The translations under genes and the position numbers were made by a program. Shown here in pieces: positions 25,794 through 34,587 of a stretch of DNA of 64,000 bases (position 1 is the stretch's first letter; each line of letters starts with the position of its first letter). Under the pieces are notes generated by a model. That model was given only the letters and a program-made list of their open reading frames with translations, had not been told where the DNA came from and made no database searches. Origin of the DNA: DASSFZ01 sp035283185 (lineage in GTDB: Bacteria; Chloroflexota; Anaerolineae; Fen-1058); the NCBI GenBank assembly GCA_035283185.1, contig DATEUJ010000119.1, positions 1-64,000 on the forward strand. Reading direction: 5' to 3'.

Positions 25794-27293
25794 ATGACCT
25801 ACCGATACGAGATCAGACACTTTATCAACAACGAGTTCGTGCATTCTGTCGCCGAAGGGACGTTTGAGACGCTCAACCCGGCGACGAACAGGCCGATCGG
25901 CGTCGTGGCCGACGGGCAGCCGGAAGACGTGGATCGCGCGGTGAAGGCGGCGCGCAAGGCGTTCGACGATGGCCCCTGGCCGAAGATGAACGCCGAGGCG
26001 CGCTCGAAGAAGCTGCGCAAGATCGCCGATCTGATTGAAAAATACGCCGACGAGATCGCGGAGCGCGAGATCGCCGACTGCGGCGTGCCGATCAGGCAGA
26101 TCAAAGGCGGCGCTATCCCGCGCGCGGCGTACAACTTCAACTACTTCGCCGACATGACTTACCGCGTGACCGGCGAGAGTTACCCGGTGGGCGATCAGTT
26201 CATCAACTATAGCATCCGCCGCCCGGTCGGCGTGGCAGGCCTGATCACGCCGTGGAACGTCCCGTTCATGCTGGAGACGTGGAAGGTCGCGCCGTGTCTC
26301 GCCTTCGGCAACACCTGCATTCTCAAGCCCGCCGAATGGTCGCCGCTCTCGGCCGACATGCTCGCGCGCATCGTCCAGGAAGCCGACCTGCCGCCGGGCG
26401 TGTTCAACATCGTGCACGGCTTCGGCGAAACGGCGGGCGCGCCGATCGTCGCGCATCCGGGCGTGCAGGTCATCTCGTTCACCGGCGAGACGACGACCGG
26501 CCAGATCATCATGCGCAACGGCGCGTCGACGCTCAAGCGCTACTCGATGGAGCTGGGCGGCAAGTCGCCGACAATCGTCTTCGAGGACGCCGACGTGGAG
26601 CGCGCGCTCGACGGCACGATCTTCCAGATTTACTCGCTCAACGGCGAGCGCTGCACGGCCGGCTCGCGCCTGATCCTGCAGGAATCGATTTACGATACAT
26701 TTGTCGAGGAACTCGCCTCGCGGGTGGCGAAGATCAAAGTTGGCCCGCCAGAAGATCCGGCGACGGAGGTCGGGCCGCTGATTCACCCCGAGCATTGGGA
26801 GAAGGTGAACGGTTACATGGACGTCGCCCGCGCGGAAGGGGCGACGATCCGGGTCGGCGGCGTGCGGCCGGAGGGCTTCCCGGAAGGCAATTACTTCAGC
26901 CCGACGCTGATCGTCGACGTCCGAAACGACATGCGCATCACGCAGGAAGAGATCTTCGGGCCGGTGCTGGTGGTCGTTCCGTTCAAGGACGAGACCGAGG
27001 CGATCCGCTTCGCCAACGACGTAAGATACGGGTTGGCAGGCTACGTGTGGACACAGGACATCGGCCGCGGGCATCGCGTGGCGCAGGCCATCGAGTCGGG
27101 CATGGTGTGGATCAACTCGCACAACGTGCGCGACCTGCGCATGCCGTTCGGCGGCTCGAAGCACTCCGGCATCGGGCGCGAGGGCGATCACTACAGCTTC
27201 GAGCTATACACTGAAATCAAGGCTATTCACGTCGCATTGGGCACGCATCACATTCCGAAAATGGGGGCAACGGACGTTTCTCGCAACGAATAA
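25794..27293 (+). CDS. hpaE: 5-carboxymethyl-2-hydroxymuconate semialdehyde dehydrogenase
   Basis: A 499-residue NAD-dependent aldehyde dehydrogenase. RPVGVAGLITPWNVPFM, the catalytic Glu in MELGGKSPTIV and the catalytic Cys in NGERCTAGSR are intact, and EIFGPVLVVVPF is present. In context it oxidises the ring-cleavage semialdehyde from HpaD. The start MTYRYE at 25794 follows TCTTGGGAGCAAC. Its place between the FAH gene and hpaB supports HpaE rather than another aldehyde dehydrogenase. Confidence 0.92.
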   Translation: MTYRYEIRHFINNEFVHSVAEGTFETLNPATNRPIGVVADGQPEDVDRAVKAARKAFDDGPWPKMNAEARSKKLRKIADLIEKYADEIAEREIADCGVPIRQIKGGAIPRAAYNFNYFADMTYRVTGESYPVGDQFINYSIRRPVGVAGLITPWNVPFMLETWKVAPCLAFGNTCILKPAEWSPLSADMLARIVQEADLPPGVFNIVHGFGETAGAPIVAHPGVQVISFTGETTTGQIIMRNGASTLKRYSMELGGKSPTIVFEDADVERALDGTIFQIYSLNGERCTAGSRLILQESIYDTFVEELASRVAKIKVGPPEDPATEVGPLIHPEHWEKVNGYMDVARAEGATIRVGGVRPEGFPEGNYFSPTLIVDVRNDMRITQEEIFGPVLVVVPFKDETEAIRFANDVRYGLAGYVWTQDIGRGHRVAQAIESGMVWINSHNVRDLRMPFGGSKHSGIGREGDHYSFELYTEIKAIHVALGTHHIPKMGATDVSRNE

Positions 27294-27352
27294 ACGGATG
27301 GGGCACCGCGCAGGCTGTATCCGTTTATCCGCTGTCTATTCGTTGCTTCGCG
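27290..27352. repeat. Imperfect palindrome after hpaE
   Basis: GCAACGAATAAACGGATG ahead and ATCCGTTTATCCG ... TATTCGTTGC behind form an imperfect inverted repeat. A related CAACGAATCAACGAATGCG palindrome is at 55535-55576. Confidence 0.55.
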
Positions 27353-27395
27353 GCTCAGCATCCTGATAAGGCGTTTCCAAATCCTGGAGGAGGCA

Positions 27396-28853
27396 ATGGG
27401 CGCACGACGGGGTAAAGATGTCATCCAGAAGCTGAAGGAGCAACCGGTCGAACTCTGGCATCGCGGCAAGCGCGTCGCGGACGTGACCGTCGAGCCGGGC
27501 CTGGCCAACGGCGTCGCCAGCCTGGCCGAGCTGTACGACCTGCAGTGGGAAGACCCCGGCACGATGCTCTTCGACTCGCCGACGACGGGCGACAAGGTTG
27601 GGCGCTCGTATCTGATTCCGAGGACGAAAGAAGAGTTGATGAGCGTCGGCGCGATGATGATGCGCTGGACGCGGCACACGATGGGCATGATGGGGCGCGC
27701 GCCCGACTATATTAACCGCGCCATCTCGGCCTACGCCGGCGGGGCCGACTTCCTGGCGAAGCAAGATGCACGCTTCGGCGAGAACATCCGCCGCTACCAT
27801 GAATACGCGCGTGAGAACGACCTGTGCCTGACGCACACCTTGATCAACCCACAGGCGAATCGCGCAGTGGGCGCCGCACAGCAGGCCGATCCGTTCCTCG
27901 CTGCGCGCGTGAAAAAAGAGACCGACGCGGGGATCGTCGTCAAGGGCGCGCGCATGCTGGCGACGCTGCCGATCTCGGACGAGATCATGGTCTTTCCCTC
28001 GACGCTGCTCAAGGGCGGCGAGGAAGACGCGCCGTACGCCTTCGGCTTCGCCATCCCCAACTCGACGCCCGGCCTCAAGTTCATCTGCCGCGAGAGCGTG
28101 GATTACGGACGAAGCAAGTACGACCATCCGCTCGGCGCGCGCTTTGAAGAGATGGACGCCGTCGTCATTTTCGACGACGTGCTCGTGCCGTGGGAGCGAG
28201 TTTTCCTATACCGCGACGTGGCCGCCTGCAACCGGGCCTACTCGGCGACGGGCGCGGTGGTGCACATGTCGCATCAGGTCGTGTGCAAGAACGTCGCCAA
28301 GACCGAGTTCGTCCTCGGCCTGGTGTCGCTGATGGTCGACGCGATCGGCGTGGAGCAGTTTCAGCACATCCACGAGAAGGTCGCCGAGATGTGGTGCATT
28401 CTGGAGGCGATGAAGGCCTTCAAGCGCGTGGCCGAAGTCGACGCCGCGCCGAACGAGTACGGCGTGATGACGCCGGCCTGGGATCCTCTGGACGCAGCGC
28501 GCAACATGTATCCGCGCCTGTATCCGAGACTGGTCGAGATCGTGCAGCAGGTGGGCGCCAGCGGCCTGGTCAGTATGCCGACCGAGGCCGACGTCAACGG
28601 CCCGCTCGCCGAAGGCATCCGGAAATACTATCAGGCTGCGCGCATGGACGCGCTGGAGCGCATCCCGCTCTTCCGCCTGGCCTGGGATACGGCGGTATCG
28701 GCCTTCGGAACGCGGCAGGTGCTGTACGAGCGCTTCTTTTTCGGCGACCCGGTGCGCATGGCGGGCGCGCTGTTCCAGAGCCACGATCGCAAGCCGTACA
28801 TGGACATGGTGCGCGAGTTCCTCAAGCGCAGCGCCGGCGATGGTGAGGAATAA
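27396..28853 (+). CDS. hpaB: 4-hydroxyphenylacetate 3-monooxygenase, oxygenase component
   Basis: A 485-residue member of the HpaB/PvcC/4-hydroxybutyryl-CoA dehydratase family. It has MGMMGRAPDYINRAISAYAGG, LTHTLINPQANRAVG, VVKGARMLATLPISDEI and DDVLVPWERVFLYRD. It uses reduced FAD supplied by HpaC to hydroxylate 4-hydroxyphenylacetate to 3,4-dihydroxyphenylacetate. CTGGAGGAGGC lies upstream of the ATG. hpaC follows immediately. Confidence 0.93.
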   Translation: MGARRGKDVIQKLKEQPVELWHRGKRVADVTVEPGLANGVASLAELYDLQWEDPGTMLFDSPTTGDKVGRSYLIPRTKEELMSVGAMMMRWTRHTMGMMGRAPDYINRAISAYAGGADFLAKQDARFGENIRRYHEYARENDLCLTHTLINPQANRAVGAAQQADPFLAARVKKETDAGIVVKGARMLATLPISDEIMVFPSTLLKGGEEDAPYAFGFAIPNSTPGLKFICRESVDYGRSKYDHPLGARFEEMDAVVIFDDVLVPWERVFLYRDVAACNRAYSATGAVVHMSHQVVCKNVAKTEFVLGLVSLMVDAIGVEQFQHIHEKVAEMWCILEAMKAFKRVAEVDAAPNEYGVMTPAWDPLDAARNMYPRLYPRLVEIVQQVGASGLVSMPTEADVNGPLAEGIRKYYQAARMDALERIPLFRLAWDTAVSAFGTRQVLYERFFFGDPVRMAGALFQSHDRKPYMDMVREFLKRSAGDGEE

Positions 28854-28911
28854 TCGGGACGCGGACGCGAAGCGCGCGGATAAACGCGGATTCGACTTTA
28901 TCTTCCGACCT

Positions 28912-29490
28912 ATGAGCCATCCCTCCAACGCTTCGACGATCGACCCGCGCGCGTATCGCAACACCATTGGCGCGTTCGCCACGGGTGTGACGGTGGTGGC
29001 CGCCGGGCACGGCCATCATTTGCACGCGATGACGGCGAATGCCGTGACTTCACTGTCACTTGACCCGCCGCTGCTGATCTTCTGCGTGGGCAAGAAGGCG
29101 AGGATCGTCGAAGTCCTTGAGACGGCCCACGGTTTCTCGGTCAATATCCTGCGCGACAACCAGCAGGCGCTCTCGACGTATTTCGCCGGAGGGTGGAAGG
29201 AGCCGGTGCCGCCGCCGTTTCGCTTCGTGCCGTGGGAAGGCGGGCCGCGCCTGGAAGGTTGCGCCGCGTCGATCGGCTGCGCGCTGCACAAGCGGATCGA
29301 GGGCGGCGACCACTGGATCGTGGTGGGGCGCGTCGTGGCGCTGCACCAGGGCGAAGAGCCTCAGCGCCCGCTGATTTTCTACAGCGGCAAGTATCGCCAC
29401 CTCGACGCAGCGAGCGTGCCCGCCCCCGATCTCGAACAGGAGCCTCCGCCCATCCAGATTTTCTACGATCCGTGGCAGGTAGATCAGTGA
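28912..29490 (+). CDS. hpaC: Flavin reductase (HpaC-type)
   Basis: A 192-residue flavin reductase-like FMN-binding split-barrel protein. YRNTIGAFATGVTVVAA, MTANAVTSLSLDPPLLIFCV and GFSVNILRDNQQALS are characteristic. It supplies reduced flavin to HpaB. The start is MSHPSN at 28912; an upstream in-frame ATG at 28840 overlaps hpaB and gives an atypical N-terminus. The last codons and the stop lie inside the period-7 array that begins at 29482. Confidence 0.9.
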   Translation: MSHPSNASTIDPRAYRNTIGAFATGVTVVAAGHGHHLHAMTANAVTSLSLDPPLLIFCVGKKARIVEVLETAHGFSVNILRDNQQALSTYFAGGWKEPVPPPFRFVPWEGGPRLEGCAASIGCALHKRIEGGDHWIVVGRVVALHQGEEPQRPLIFYSGKYRHLDAASVPAPDLEQEPPPIQIFYDPWQVDQ

Positions 29491-29580
29491 TCAGTAGTCA
29501 GTGATCAGTAATCAGTGATCAGTGGTTACTGAACACTGCTTACTGCTTACTGATAACTGGTAACTGATAACTGATAACAG
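29482..29580. repeat. Inverted pair of period-7 arrays (GATCAGT / ACTGATA)
   Basis: About six GATCAGT-type units are followed by about seven ACTGATA/ACTGCTT-type units, i.e. the reverse complement, at a constant 7-bp period over 99 bp. It provides the stop codon of hpaC and ends in the AACAGGAG ribosome-binding site of hpaD. Confidence 0.85.
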
Positions 29581-29588
29581 GAGTATCC

Positions 29589-30581
29589 ATGCCGTCATTC
29601 AACATCACCCGCGTCGGCCACGCCGAAATCCGCGTCACGGATCTGGGACGCGCCAGAGCGTTCTACGTGGATGCGCTGGGGTTGCTCGAGATCGACAAGG
29701 ACGACGCGCACATCTACCTGGGCGGGATGGAGGAGCGCGACAAGTATTGCCTCTTGCTGCGCAAGGCCGAGAGCGGCGGCATTGGGCATCTCGCCTTCCG
29801 CGTCGCCGGGCCGGACGATCTCGGCCAGGTCGCGAGGGTGTACGAAGAGCACGGCCTGCCCACGCGCTGGATCGAGCCGAACGCGCTCGAGCGCGGGCAG
29901 GGCAGGGCGCTGCGCGTGCAGGATCCGAGCGGCCTGCCGTTCGAGTTCTATCACGAGATGGAGCAGCGCGAGCGGCTGCTGCAGCGCTTCGAGCTGTATC
30001 GCGGCGCGCACGTCATGCGCATCGACCACTTCAACTGCCAGGCGCCGAACGTGCAGGCGGCGTACGACTGGTGGACGAAAGTCATGGGCTTCGGGTGCTC
30101 GGAGTACACCGTCAGCGACGACGAGCCGGAGCGGCTGTGGGCGGCGTGGCTGCACCGCAAGCAGAACGTTCACGACCTGGCGCTGATGAACGGCATCGGT
30201 CCGCGCCTGCATCACGTCGGCATGTGGCTGCAAGACACGCACAGCGTGCTGCGCGCGTGCGATATCCTGGCTTCGCTGGGCATGGTCGGGTCGATGGAGC
30301 GCGGCCCGGGCCGGCATGGATTGAGCAACGCCTTCTTCCTGTACCTGCGCGATCCCGATCTGAATCGTATCGAGCTGTATACGAACGACTATATGATCCC
30401 CGACCCGGATTTCGAGCCGATCAAATGGAAACTGAGCGATCCGCGCCGGGCGACCTTCTGGGGCCACTGGCCGCCGCGCAGCTGGTTCGACGAGGCATCG
30501 CTCGTCGAAGACATCCGCACCGGACAGTTGCTGCCGACGCACACGCCGCTCATGGCCGGCCGGCCGGAGCATGTCACGTGA
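29589..30581 (+). CDS. hpaD: 3,4-dihydroxyphenylacetate 2,3-dioxygenase (VOC-type extradiol)
   Basis: A 330-residue type I extradiol dioxygenase with two glyoxalase-like modules. The N-module is residues ~1-130 (VGHAEIRVTDLGRARAFYVD) and the catalytic C-module ~140-300. Probable metal ligands are His in MRIDHFNC, His in RLHHVGMWL and Glu in NRIELYTND. It opens the ring of homoprotocatechuate. The C-terminal DPRRATFWGHWPPRSWFDE is typical of this subgroup. Confidence 0.92.
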   Translation: MPSFNITRVGHAEIRVTDLGRARAFYVDALGLLEIDKDDAHIYLGGMEERDKYCLLLRKAESGGIGHLAFRVAGPDDLGQVARVYEEHGLPTRWIEPNALERGQGRALRVQDPSGLPFEFYHEMEQRERLLQRFELYRGAHVMRIDHFNCQAPNVQAAYDWWTKVMGFGCSEYTVSDDEPERLWAAWLHRKQNVHDLALMNGIGPRLHHVGMWLQDTHSVLRACDILASLGMVGSMERGPGRHGLSNAFFLYLRDPDLNRIELYTNDYMIPDPDFEPIKWKLSDPRRATFWGHWPPRSWFDEASLVEDIRTGQLLPTHTPLMAGRPEHVT

Positions 30582-30583
30582 TG

Positions 30584-30711
30584 GCGTATCGCGTATCGCT
30601 TATGGCATATCGTCGATGGAAGGCTGCGACACGCGACAGGCGATAAGCGATACGCGATAAGCGATATGCGATATGCGAAATGCGATAGGCGATACGCGAT
30701 AGGCGATACGC
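30584..30711. repeat. Inverted pair of period-7 arrays (GCGTATC / GATACGC) between hpaD and paaA
   Basis: Four GCGTATC-type units then about fourteen GATACGC/GATAAGC/GATATGC units at period 7. The same unit family recurs at 57324-57365 (inside hypF) and 61303-61397 (before hypE). Confidence 0.85.
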
Positions 30712-30722
30712 CAGGAGATTGT

Positions 30723-31655
30723 ATGACTGACGAAGAACGCTTGCAAGAGTTCGAAGCGCGCATTGAGCGCGGTGAGAAGATCGAGCCGGGCGACTGGATG
30801 CCCGACGAGTATCGCAAGCAGCTCATCCGCATGATCTCGCAGCACGCGCACAGCGAGATCGTGGGCATGCTGCCCGAAGGCAAATACATCACTCGCGCGC
30901 CCAATCTGCGGCAGAAGCTGGTGCTGCTGGCCAAGGTGCAGGACGAAGGCGGCCACGGCCAGTATCTGTATCACGCCGCCGAGACGCTCGGTGCGACGCG
31001 TGAGGAGATGGTCGACGCGCTGCTGGAAGGCAAGGCCAAGTATTCGTCGGTGTTCAATTATCCCAGCCTGAGCTGGGCCGACATGGGCGCGATCGGTTGG
31101 CTGGTCGATGGCGCGGCGATCATGAACCAGACGATGCTCGCCAAGTGCTCGTACGGCCCGTACTCGCGCGCCATGGTGCGCATCTGCACCGAGGAAGGCT
31201 TCCACAAGAAGCAAGGCATGGAGATGGTCATCCGCTACGCGACGCAGGGCACGCCGAAGCAGAAGGCGATGATGCAGGACGCGATCAACCGCTGGTGGTG
31301 GCCGTCGCTCATGATGTTCGGTCCGCACGACGCGAACTCTCCTAACAGCCCGCAGTTGATGCGCTGGGGCATCAAGACGAAGACGAACGATCAAATGCGG
31401 CAGGAATACGTCAACGAGCTGGTTCCTGCACTGCATGTGCTCGGACTCAGTGTGCCCGATCCTGGCCTGCGTTACGACGAGAAGACCGGCAACTGGCTCT
31501 TCGGCGAAATCGACTGGGACGAGTTCTGGCGCGTCGTCAAAGGCGACGGGCCGTGCAACAAGGAGCGCCTCGAAGCGCGGCGCAAGGCGCACGCGGAGGG
31601 GCAATGGGTGCGGGAGGCGCTAACGGCCTATGCGCAGAAGAAGGCGCAAGGTTAA
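30723..31655 (+). CDS. paaA: Phenylacetyl-CoA epoxidase, catalytic subunit PaaA
   Basis: A 310-residue di-iron protein. Carboxylate/histidine ligands are visible in VQDEGGHGQYLYHAAE and in CTEEGFHKKQG. The subunit epoxidises the ring of phenylacetyl-CoA in the PaaABC(E) complex. ATG 30723 follows CCAGGAGATTGT, the end of the period-7 array. It is first of four colinear paa genes. Confidence 0.95.
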   Translation: MTDEERLQEFEARIERGEKIEPGDWMPDEYRKQLIRMISQHAHSEIVGMLPEGKYITRAPNLRQKLVLLAKVQDEGGHGQYLYHAAETLGATREEMVDALLEGKAKYSSVFNYPSLSWADMGAIGWLVDGAAIMNQTMLAKCSYGPYSRAMVRICTEEGFHKKQGMEMVIRYATQGTPKQKAMMQDAINRWWWPSLMMFGPHDANSPNSPQLMRWGIKTKTNDQMRQEYVNELVPALHVLGLSVPDPGLRYDEKTGNWLFGEIDWDEFWRVVKGDGPCNKERLEARRKAHAEGQWVREALTAYAQKKAQG

Positions 31656-31730
31656 AGTTCAAAAGTCAAACTGCAAATTCCAAACTTCAAAAGAAGAGAT
31701 GGATTGGTGAGTTAGTGCGTGGAGTTCGGC

Positions 31731-32294
31731 ATGGATACACAGTGGTCGCGCTACGAGGTTTTCGAGAAGGAGAGGCTGGACTGGCCGCATCGGAACGCCG
31801 GCTCCGTCCACGCGCCCGACGGCGAGATGGCATTGCTCAACGCGCGCGACGTCTTCGTGCGGCGGCCGAGCTGCCTGAGCCTGTGGGTCGTGCCGAGCGA
31901 TCAGGTCTTTTCCAAGACGGCTCAGGAGCTGGCGGAAGACGATTCCTGGCGGAACGCGCCGGCGCAGGCAGGTGCGCCGCTGGAGAAGTATCTCGCCTTC
32001 CAGAAGCAGGGCCAGCGCGCGGGCGAGACCTTCGTGATTCACGTCGGCGAGGTCGAGGCGCGCTCGCCCGCCGAGGCGATGAGCCGCGCGCTGGAGACCT
32101 TCAGCCACGACAACGCCTTCGTCTGGTGGGTGTGCCCCGACCGGGCGGTGACGAAGAGCGACGCAGAAGACGCGGCGAGCATGTTCGAGCCGGCGCGCTC
32201 GAAGGTGTACCGCCAGCCCAATTTTTATCGCGTCCTGACGCAGATGCAGCAGTTCAAGGCCGGCTTGGCGTTCATCGGTGAGGATGAGGAATGA
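31731..32294 (+). CDS. paaB: Phenylacetyl-CoA epoxidase subunit PaaB, double-length
   Basis: A 187-residue protein, about twice E. coli PaaB (~95). Residues ~6-60 match the PaaB start (YEVFEKERLDWPHRNAGSVH, ALLNARDVFVRR). Residues ~105-187 look like a second copy (FVIHVGEVEARSPAEAMSRA, AFVWWVCPDRAV) ending with the PaaB tail FEPARSKVYRQPNFYRVL. PaaB bridges PaaA-PaaC dimers; a duplicated form could replace two protomers. ATG 31731 follows GTGGAGTTCGGC. The stop overlaps paaC (ATGA). Confidence 0.88.
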   Translation: MDTQWSRYEVFEKERLDWPHRNAGSVHAPDGEMALLNARDVFVRRPSCLSLWVVPSDQVFSKTAQELAEDDSWRNAPAQAGAPLEKYLAFQKQGQRAGETFVIHVGEVEARSPAEAMSRALETFSHDNAFVWWVCPDRAVTKSDAEDAASMFEPARSKVYRQPNFYRVLTQMQQFKAGLAFIGEDEE

Positions 32295-33049
32295 CGCCCG
32301 ACGTCGAGCGCGCCATCGCGGCGCAATTGCTGGCTATGGCCGACGACGAGTTGATCCTCGGTCACCGCGACTCGGAGTGGACGGGCCATGGGCCGATCTT
32401 GGAAGAAGACATTGCCCTGTCTAACATCGCGCAGGACGAGTTGGGGCACGCCATCCTATGGCACAACCTTCGCAAAGAGATCACAGGCGACGAGCCGGAC
32501 GTCGTCGTGTTCTGGCGCGACGCGCAGGCGTACCGCAACGTCCAGATGGTGGAGCTGCCGAAGGGCGATTACGCCTTCACAATCATGCGGCAGTATCTCT
32601 TCGATGCGGCCGAAATGGCTCGTCTGGCTCAACTGGTCGAAAGCCGCTACCAGCCGATGGCCGAAGTGGCGGCCAAGATTCGCACCGAGGAGATTTACCA
32701 CACTCGGCACACGAGCACCTGGATCAAGCGGCTGGGTCTGGGCACGGAGGAGAGCCACCGGCGGACGCAGACCGCGCTCGACGAGTTGTGGGCGTACGCG
32801 CTGCAGCTCTTCGTCCCGCTGCCCGAGGAGGCAGCGCTCGTCGCTAAAGGTGTTGTTCCTGAAGCGGGAGAGGTGCAGGCAGCGTGGGAAGACATGGTCG
32901 TGCCTTTTCTCAAGCATGCCGGGTTGATCGTTCCCAGGACACGCCATCCGATTGCCATGTCGCGCGAGCAGCACACCGAGCATCTCACGGCGTTGCTGGC
33001 GGAAATGCAGGAAGTGGCTCGACTGGAAAGCCCGGAGGTCAGGTGGTAG
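32291..33049 (+). CDS. paaC: Phenylacetyl-CoA epoxidase structural subunit PaaC
   Basis: A 252-residue ferritin-like subunit. LLAMADDELILGHRDSEWTG, IAQDELGHAILWHNL and RTEEIYHTRHTSTWIKRLG match PaaC. It is homologous to PaaA and supports the catalytic subunit. It overlaps paaB by 4 nt, suggesting coupling. A period-7 GATTAGA/GATTGGA array follows the stop. Confidence 0.93.
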   Translation: MTPDVERAIAAQLLAMADDELILGHRDSEWTGHGPILEEDIALSNIAQDELGHAILWHNLRKEITGDEPDVVVFWRDAQAYRNVQMVELPKGDYAFTIMRQYLFDAAEMARLAQLVESRYQPMAEVAAKIRTEEIYHTRHTSTWIKRLGLGTEESHRRTQTALDELWAYALQLFVPLPEEAALVAKGVVPEAGEVQAAWEDMVVPFLKHAGLIVPRTRHPIAMSREQHTEHLTALLAEMQEVARLESPEVRW

Positions 33050-33055
33050 GGGTGG

Positions 33056-33105
33056 GGATTAGAGATTGGAGATTAGAGATTGGAGGTTGGAGAATGGAGA
33101 ACCCT
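33056..33105. repeat. Period-7 array (GATTAGA/GATTGGA) between paaC and paaD
   Basis: Six or seven heptamers in one orientation only, followed by the TCCCTGTGTCTCTGCGG half of another dispersed repeat. Confidence 0.7.
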
Positions 33106-33129
33106 CCGCTCCCTGTGTCTCTGCGGTGA

Positions 33130-33627
33130 ATGGAATCAACTATGGTAACACTGACGGTTGAGGAAATCTGGCAGGCGCTTGAAGAAGTGAAGGACCCCGA
33201 GATTCCGGTGGTGTCGCTCGTCGAGATGGGCATCATTCGGCGCGTGGAGGTGTCGGGCGGTACGATTGTCGTGTCGATGACGCCGACGTTCGCGGGCTGC
33301 CCGGCGCTGCACGTGATGAAGGCCGAGGTCGAGCAGCGTCTGCGCGAGATGGGAGCCGAGTCGGTCGAGACAAAGTGGGTCTATTCGCCGCCGTGGACGA
33401 GCGACTGGATCGCCGACGAAGCCCGCGCCAAGCTCAAGGCTTTCGGCCTCGCGCCGCCGGTGAAGCATAGCGGCGACGTCAATCTGATTCTGCTCGAAGA
33501 AGCCGCCTGCCCGTACTGCGGCTCGCGGAACACGACGATCAAGAACACGTTCGGCCCCACGCTGTGCCGGGCGATCTATTACTGCGACGACTGCCGGCAG
33601 CCGTTCGAGCAGTTCAAGCCACTATGA
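33130..33627 (+). CDS. paaD: Phenylacetate pathway Fe-S/metal assembly protein PaaD
   Basis: A 165-residue protein with an N-terminal DUF59/MIP18-type domain (KDPEIPVVSLVEMGIIRRVEV, TPTFAGCPALHVM) and a C-terminal zinc-ribbon-like region (CPYCGSRNT ... CRAIYYCDDC). PaaD is needed for PaaABCE maturation. ATG 33130 or ATG 33142 could be the start; neither has a strong Shine-Dalgarno. No paaE reductase follows. Confidence 0.93.
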   Translation: MESTMVTLTVEEIWQALEEVKDPEIPVVSLVEMGIIRRVEVSGGTIVVSMTPTFAGCPALHVMKAEVEQRLREMGAESVETKWVYSPPWTSDWIADEARAKLKAFGLAPPVKHSGDVNLILLEEAACPYCGSRNTTIKNTFGPTLCRAIYYCDDCRQPFEQFKPL

Positions 33628-33731
33628 CGGTTTTCATTACGCGGGCCAGGCTGCGGAGGGTGAGTGGTTCACGGCCATTCTACGCAGAATCGATGACGTG
33701 CCAGTGGTTCTGCGAATACAAAGTCAAATCC

Positions 33732-34079
33732 CTAGTTATGACCACGCATGCCCAGCGTGCGTAGCACGGCGCGCTCGATTTCGGCGAGACGCGCAGTGGG
33801 CAGGCTGCCCCATTGCTGCACTAGCCCCTGCTTGTCCAGTGCACGAATCTGGTGGCAAATGGCGACGGAATCCTGGCGCAAGCCACCTTCGCCTGCAGGA
33901 ACGAATACGCAGGTCGGGAGGTTCTGCATCTTCAGATTCGTAGTGAAGGGAATGACGACGATCGTGAGCGTGGCGCGAATCAAGCGATCGTCTTCCAAGA
34001 TCAAAACAGGCCGGCGACCGGCCTGCTCGGAACCCTTGACAGGATCAAGATCTGCCAGATAAACATCGCCGCGCTTCAT
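33732..34079 (-). CDS. PemK/MazF-family toxin (endoribonuclease)
   Basis: A 115-residue PemK/MazF-like protein: MKRGDVYLADLDPVKGSEQAGRRP at the start, the VVIPFTTNL strand, VAICHQIRALDKQGL and a C-terminal amphipathic helix. MazF-type toxins cut mRNA. It overlaps the upstream antitoxin by 4 nt on the minus strand, the usual toxin-antitoxin arrangement. Confidence 0.88.
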   Translation of the reverse strand: MKRGDVYLADLDPVKGSEQAGRRPVLILEDDRLIRATLTIVVIPFTTNLKMQNLPTCVFVPAGEGGLRQDSVAICHQIRALDKQGLVQQWGSLPTARLAEIERAVLRTLGMRGHN

Positions 34080-34342
34080 GCCCGATCTTCTTCACGCTTG
34101 AGTGTCCGCGCATATGCTTGTAGACCAGCCTCAGCCAGATGCCGATCCTCTTCCGCGAACTCGGCATACATCGCCTGCAGAGTCGGTTCGTCGTCCATCA
34201 GCGAGTCTTTGGGATCGACGGATATGGCAAGCGGCAGTGCACTTATCTGGACCTCGACAGTTGTGCCGTCAGGCAGATCAAGTTTCGTGGTCGGTTTCAG
34301 CACACCATCTTTGTAGATAGCGCGTGTAGTAAGAACAGCCAT
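34076..34342 (-). CDS. Antitoxin of the PemK/MazF pair (DUF104/AF2212-like N-terminus)
   Basis: An 88-residue protein with an N-terminal AIYKDGVLKPTTKLDLPDGT strand-turn-strand motif like AF2212-type antitoxins and an acidic helical C-terminal half (EFAEEDRHLAEAGLQAYART). ATG 34342 has GGAGGTG a few bases upstream on the minus strand. The frame extends further upstream but that part is the opposite strand of a vapC remnant. Confidence 0.8.
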   Translation of the reverse strand: MAVLTTRAIYKDGVLKPTTKLDLPDGTTVEVQISALPLAISVDPKDSLMDDEPTLQAMYAEFAEEDRHLAEAGLQAYARTLKREEDRA

Positions 34343-34356
34343 TGGACACCTCCAAT

Positions 34357-34405
34357 CGAGATTATACACCAAATGATAAAGGTCGGTGCCATCGGAATTG
34401 GCAAT
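34357..34405. repeat. 49-bp direct repeat, copy 1
   Basis: It begins CGAGATTATACACCAAATGA and differs from 36202-36250 at only two positions. On the minus strand it reads IANSDGTDLYHLVYNL, a TolB/WD-like propeller fragment, and supplies a TATAAT box upstream of the antitoxin gene. Confidence 0.8.
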
Positions 34406-34411
34406 TCGCCG

Positions 34412-34561
34412 GCCTACTACGACGCGCAGAGCTGGGCTGCGGCACGCCTCAATCAAATCCCCGCAATATTCAGCGAAGACTTCATCTCTGGCTCCACGCT
34501 GGAGGGCGTGCAGTTCGCCCACCCCTTCGCTACAGGTTTCGTTCTTGAAGCGTGGACGTGA
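34412..34561 (+). pseudogene. Truncated vapC (C-terminal PIN fragment)
   Basis: It encodes AYYDAQSWAAARLNQIP, SEDFISGSTLEGVQF and FATGFVLEAWT, nearly identical to the end of the intact PIN protein at 36668-37114. The N-terminal two thirds, with the first catalytic Asp, are missing. Confidence 0.8.
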
Positions 34562-34587
34562 GGTCAGCAGTTGTGCCTCTACCACCG

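Noticed and set aside
25767..27191. 474-codon minus-strand open frame opposite hpaE
   Set aside because: Antisense shadow; hpaE has full catalytic motifs on the plus strand.
29482..30711. Period-7 arrays considered as a CRISPR array
   Set aside because: Units are 7 bp, contiguous and have no spacers; there are no cas genes.
33628..33731. Open reading stretch HYAGQAAEGEWFTAILRRID after paaD
   Set aside because: Protein-like but short, without a start or a family I recognise; possibly a gene remnant.
34139..34411. Upstream part of the open frame leading into the truncated vapC
   Set aside because: It is antisense to the antitoxin gene; only the last ~50 codons match a PIN protein.
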